Origin: Corella eumyota
Taxonomy: Eukaryota > Chordata > Ascidiacea > Phlebobranchia > Corellidae
DNA length: 64,000 nt
Reading direction: 5' to 3'
NCBI GenBank assembly: GCA_963082875.1
Contig: OY720099.1
Coordinates: 8,370,001 to 8,434,000 of the forward strand
A model generated the notes under the pieces. The model made no database searches. It was given only the letters and a program-made list of their open reading frames with translations, and was not told the origin of the DNA. The position numbers were made by a program, and so were the translations under genes. Below, one piece after another: positions 60,701-64,000 of the stretch. Position 1 is the first letter of the stretch. The number at the start of each line of letters is the position of its first letter.

Positions 60701-61107
60701 CTTGTTTAATACAGAGATAACCAACTAGGTAATAAGTATTTACTTTAAAACTTAATTAGTAACATGGCGGTAGTGAGGATTAAATTAATGACCCCATGTT
60801 GTCTAACCAAGTGTACACCAATTTGCCAGTTTAAAAACTAGAATCTATAATTTTTATATTATTTTACCTTGGAAATAGACTTTTCAGCTGTTGTAAAATC
60901 CCTTGTAAACTCACAAATTATTTCCACATCAGAAGAAAAAGCAATAATAGAAACGTGTTCCAATTTTAAATTTCTTGCGATGTACTTAATGATTTGGAGA
61001 GCACATGTCTCAGCTACTTGCAATCGTGAAGTTGAGTTGGAATGTGATTTTGGATCAACTTTTTGGCACATTGATAATGAGTTATCGATTGCAATAATGG
61101 TTGGCAT
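57752..61107 (-). CDS. INTS14: Integrator complex subunit 14 (VWA9)
   Basis: Subunit of the nuclear Integrator complex that cleaves snRNA and paused mRNA transcripts; INTS14 pairs with INTS13 and INTS10 in the arm module. Seven exons: 60868-61107, 60381-60518, 60166-60295, 59536-59681, 59026-59144, 58301-58763, 57752-57982; 488 residues against 518 in human. The von Willebrand A domain opens with MPTIIAIDNSLSM, keeping the DxSxS metal site at residues 8-12. Exon 58301-58763 matches the human central block (VPSFSVMLHGGLKIE, WYGMIHFWADSKTKSNL, PWMGNMEQLGSIS, TGLQTDIQKILRSA.KLPEKSQ). The last exon matches the C-terminal helical domain (FYKDLNRLR.AALAFGF.DLL, ERECTLLP.T.HPEA). MIPEP follows on the same strand. 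Confidence 0.95.
59960..60142 (+). repeat. SINE family A, full copy in INTS14 intron 3
   Basis: Forward copy: GTGTGGTTAAGCGGTTATAA head, B-box GGGTTCAAGCC, ATTCGCCCTTGAGCTC, then CCCTACCCAATAAAAAATAC and a terminal hairpin ATCACCACAAAGTGAT. It serves as the reference for the other family A copies. Confidence 0.85.
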
Positions 61108-61371
61108 GATGATAATGATAATCGACCAATCAGATTTGTGTTAAATAAACTAATAATCTGTAAATACTATATTATTATTAATAATATAATTAACACTTAA
61201 ATGATATTTTATTTTTAATGTTGTAGTTGTATGACTAAGTTTATAGTCTTAACAAAGGGTATTTTTTTACCCCTGGCATCGACTTGATTTTAAGTTGTCT
61301 TAAGCGATCTTTTTATTTTAGTGATTTTTTAAAAAAACATATTTGGGGAAATACCCACAGATCCACTACAC

Positions 61372-61750
61372 GTACGCCGTAGGGTAGTACTAAAATACGG
61401 GATGCGGAAAGTTACAGGGTGCGGGAAATACCGAGGCCGTATGTAAACGTTAACAAAAAATCGCTGAATGCGGAAAAAGACGTAACTTTTATACCCTTCC
61501 CTAATCTTCCCTTGCACTTTATAGTCGACTTCGCATCATTCCTAGGCTTTTAAAGTCAATTCAGCATTACCCCTTTAAATAAATATAGTAATCATCCCGC
61601 AGAAAAGTACATAAATTACGCCCCGTCCCGCATATCGCGAATTTTTGTTAACGTTTACATACCGTCCCGCACTATCCCGCATCCAAAGTATATATATAAT
61701 ATATATACTTTGCCGCATCCCGTACTTTAGTGTCGTCCCAGACGTATTCT
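61372..61750. mobile_element. Fold-back (MITE-like) inverted-repeat element
   Basis: The left arm (about 61372-61464) reads ACTAAAATACGGGATGCGG ... CGTATGTAAACGTTAACAAA. The right arm (about 61635-61750) is its reverse complement: TTTGTTAACGTTTACATACC ... CCGCATCCCGTACTTTAGT. Arms are imperfect, with a short A/T dinucleotide insert (61689-61712) in the right arm and a repeated GCGGGA/CCCGC motif. The centre (61465-61634) has no ORF. It contrasts with its A/T-rich surroundings. Target-site duplications could not be fixed by eye. Confidence 0.75.
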
Positions 61751-61985
61751 TACTGCACTGCATGGTCTGAAGCTGTCTAAACAATGCTTTTTGAACATAC
61801 AATATGAACAAAATAGAAACAGTGTTTAATATGTGCATAATAATTAAAATGCCCATAAGCAAAACATGCACATCTACGCATTACACAACCAATTTTTTTG
61901 TAGTAGTGCACAAAACTTTAAAGAAACTAAAACATGTGATATGTTAATTTACTCAAGCGAAACATGTTTTATTGTATATATCTTT

Positions 61986-62237
61986 ATCCTCGATGTTGAA
62001 AGGCTAACTTCACGACCAAAGCTAATAAAGTAACATAAGTTACCCAGAATTAGTCTTTAGTTGCTATTGGCAATTTGGGATATTATAGAATATAGTTGCG
62101 CGATTAGTACGCTGTTGATTAAATGCTGGCTAAGCAGGAGTTCATACTGTTTATAGCGCCTTAGGGCGCCACAGCAAAAGAGCAGTGTGAATCGAACCCA
62201 TGACCTTATGTAGTGTAGTAACCAAAGGGTTGTAACC
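61986..62237 (-). repeat. tRNA-derived SINE, family B
   Basis: Reverse copy with TTTATAGCGCCTTAGGGCGCC, B-box remnant AATCGAACCCATGACC and the body string GCTGTTGATTAAATGCTGGC shared with the copies at 24537 and 35769. Confidence 0.8.
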
Positions 62238-62564
62238 AAATGCCAATAAAACTAAAAAAATGTCAAAATTGTTGGGACACCTTCATATTTAACCTAAAAG
62301 ACCTTTTAAAAGAGTTAGGGTAAGAGGGAGTTAATAGTAAATGTTTTATAGTAAGTAAAATTGCATTTTGGGTATTTGGATTTCGGCTGACTATTTATTC
62401 CGTAGCCAAAGTTTTTTTTTTTGTCGATATACCAGAAAGCCTAAATTGACGGCAACAATTTATTTTCATCGTGACATAACATACAATCACTATTTTCCCA
62501 AAAATTTTAATATATCAATTAAATTTTATTTAATCTTACTATAAACACAGGAAGACAAATATAG

Positions 62565-62837
62565 TTGTCTATTTTCCGAAAAAAAAAACAACGTAACAGC
62601 GAATCAACAAACATGGCAACCAAGTTCGTGCGTTTACTTCAGCATATTTTGTATGTTTACCTAGAGTATCTCGTGAGTCTGACTGGGTATATGTTAACAA
62701 TATTGGTTCCTGTTATAGTTGAGAAAATATTATGTGTTCCTATAACCCAAAGAAATTATGTATCAAATGGACTACCATTAGTTTTTTTCCAACCAACTTA
62801 TTATTGTACAGACTTAATGTACCTTATTTTAAGCTAG
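62565..62837 (+). CDS. Possible small membrane-anchored protein or first exon
   Basis: An ORF of 90 codons; an internal ATG gives MATKFVRLLQHILYVYLEYL, a hydrophobic stretch from about residue 20 to 60 that could be one or two membrane helices. No family recognised. The first 16 residues are lysine/arginine-rich. It could be chance, or the first exon of a gene whose other exons I cannot find. Confidence 0.25.
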   Translation: MSIFRKKKQRNSESTNMATKFVRLLQHILYVYLEYLVSLTGYMLTILVPVIVEKILCVPITQRNYVSNGLPLVFFQPTYYCTDLMYLILS

Positions 62838-63395
62838 TGCTGCGTTAGTTAGTATATTACTTGTCTTATCAAAGCAAATCGTTTAGTAATTTTGCATTAA
62901 AACACAGTGTATATACCGTTGTTTGTTCGCCTTTACAAAATTGTAGGGGTAAAATTACGTATTAATTTTCGCCATAGTATTCACTATTTTTTATCACATA
63001 ACAGTAATCACTATTGTTAACATAAGCAAATCAGAATCAAGGCATTTCACGCACACTTTAAATAATTAGGCATTTCCTGTTGGCATGATGTGTTTTACTC
63101 GCACTAGCAACTTAAAAGATAAAACACCAGTATGCAAAATACTTTACCATATTGTATAAAGAAAATATTAAAAATCAAAGCTAAGCGTTACAACATAAAT
63201 TGCTTCGCCCGTTTAATTAATTAACAAAAAGGAAGAAGTCTCAAATACGTGCAAATAAATTAAAAGATTTTTTAAAACAGTTAAGCCAAGAAAATAATAA
63301 AATACTTTTACGTTTTAGTAAGGGTATAAGAAACTTATAGCGTAGTAACTTAGGAATTTTTAACGACATTTTTTTCGCAGCAGAACTGTGAAACT
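62838..63395 (+). other. Upstream region of the oxygenase gene, with a 3' splice-like site
   Basis: No gene seen. TTTTTTTCGCAG (AG at 63379-63380) lies 15 bases before the oxygenase ATG: the end of a 5' UTR intron or a spliced-leader acceptor. Confidence 0.5.
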
Positions 63396-64000
63396 ATGTC
63401 AAATGCAATTCCAATTATTGATTTTGGTGATTTTTCAATTTTAAATTCGTCTACCAATCCTTCGTCTAAAGTAGCGAATGAATTATATTACGCACTGGCA
63501 ACTGCTGGATTTGTCTATTTAAAAAACACTGGAATTTCTAAAGAATCTGTAAATCAAGTTAACGAAGTTACAAAAACGTTTTTTGAAGCTCCACTTGTTG
63601 AAAAAAATAGATATCGTATCGATATTACAACCAACCATGGGTATGATGGAGTAGGAGTTGAAAGAGTCAATCCAATGCGGCCAGCTGATTACAAAGAAGC
63701 ATTTAATATTAATGGATGGGCAATTGATCAGTTTGATGTAAAAAATTGGCCGCTTGACATATCGCCTCTGTTATATAATGTGGTTCGACCATTTGTTAAA
63801 CAGTGTGAACAATTAACTTTAAATATTTTCGAGGCTTTAGCAATAGGTATGCAATTAAAAAACCGGGACTTTTTTAAAGATTCGCATTCATCACTGAATA
63901 AAATCGGTAACGCTACAACTCTTCGCTCGTTATATTATCCTCCAGTTCTACAGAAACTAAAACCTGGTCAAATTAGACTTGGTGAGCATTCTGACTACGG
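63396..64000 (+). CDS. 2-oxoglutarate/Fe(II)-dependent oxygenase (isopenicillin-N-synthase-like), 5' part
   Basis: An open frame of 201 complete codons that runs off the right edge. MSNAIPIIDFGDF and the stretch FVYLKNTGI match the N-terminal DIOX_N domain of the family; YKEAFNINGW and LRSLYYPP are the usual middle blocks. The last residues give HSD (H198, D200), two of the three iron ligands of the HxD...H triad; the distal histidine and the R-x-S 2-oxoglutarate site lie beyond the window. No intron in the visible part. The substrate cannot be told; the family in animals is poorly characterised. The start codon is chosen because it follows a 3' splice-like site by 15 bases and begins the conserved domain directly. 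Confidence 0.9.
   Translation, partial: MSNAIPIIDFGDFSILNSSTNPSSKVANELYYALATAGFVYLKNTGISKESVNQVNEVTKTFFEAPLVEKNRYRIDITTNHGYDGVGVERVNPMRPADYKEAFNINGWAIDQFDVKNWPLDISPLLYNVVRPFVKQCEQLTLNIFEALAIGMQLKNRDFFKDSHSSLNKIGNATTLRSLYYPPVLQKLKPGQIRLGEHSDY

Larger units (their letters stand above)
61108..62564. other. Spacer upstream of INTS14 with three repeats
   Basis: INTS14 promoter side. Holds the fold-back element at 61372-61750, a family B SINE at 61986-62237 and a family C remnant at about 62270-62400. No gene seen. Confidence 0.6.

Noticed and set aside
61574-61871. Minus-strand frame of 98 codons
   Set aside because: Lies in the fold-back element and its flank, with no protein-like composition.

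Overview
The window looks like nuclear DNA from an ascidian tunicate, most likely Ciona; the species cannot be fixed from this sequence alone. The basis is A+T-rich DNA, many short introns with clean GT-AG borders, clear chordate orthologues (a Sall gene with the SALL N-terminal motif, INTS14, ABCD3, MIPEP, MOCOS, LLPH, a TSSK kinase), and many tRNA-derived SINE copies in introns and spacers, as is known for Ciona. The exon chains below were assembled by hand from splice sites and codon phase. In every gene the phases agree from exon to exon.

Layout: 1-11056 (minus) is a Sall zinc-finger gene that runs off the left edge, with a 7.3 kb first intron. 12471-16580 (minus) is a TSSK-type kinase with a long C-terminal extension. 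17583-24297 (minus) is a large protein whose N-terminal exons resemble the TASOR/TEX15 (DUF3715) domain. 25704-28816 (plus) holds two tandem intronless genes derived from piggyBac transposase that have lost the catalytic core. 29484-36115 (minus) is MOCOS, molybdenum cofactor sulfurase, in 16 exons. 37085-37640 (minus) is a dead partial copy of ABCD3. 38439-41723 (plus) is an intronless gene joining a GlnD/DUF294-like nucleotidyltransferase motif to 12 TPR units. 43245-49687 (minus) is ABCD3 (PMP70), 18 exons. 50914-51404 (plus) is LLPH, 2 exons. 52259-57421 (minus) is MIPEP, 14 exons, and 57752-61107 (minus) is INTS14, 7 exons, lying just upstream of MIPEP in the same direction. 61372-61750 is a fold-back repeat. 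63396 to the right edge (plus) is the start of an intronless 2-oxoglutarate/Fe(II) oxygenase.

Most genes are unrelated housekeeping or developmental genes. They do not form one pathway, although MIPEP (mitochondria) and ABCD3 (peroxisome) are both organelle proteins. The accessory features most worth a second look are the piggyBac-derived pair, the nucleotidyltransferase-TPR gene, the TASOR-like gene, the ABCD3 fragment and the fold-back element. No rRNA, CRISPR array, retroviral element or convincing functional tRNA was seen.
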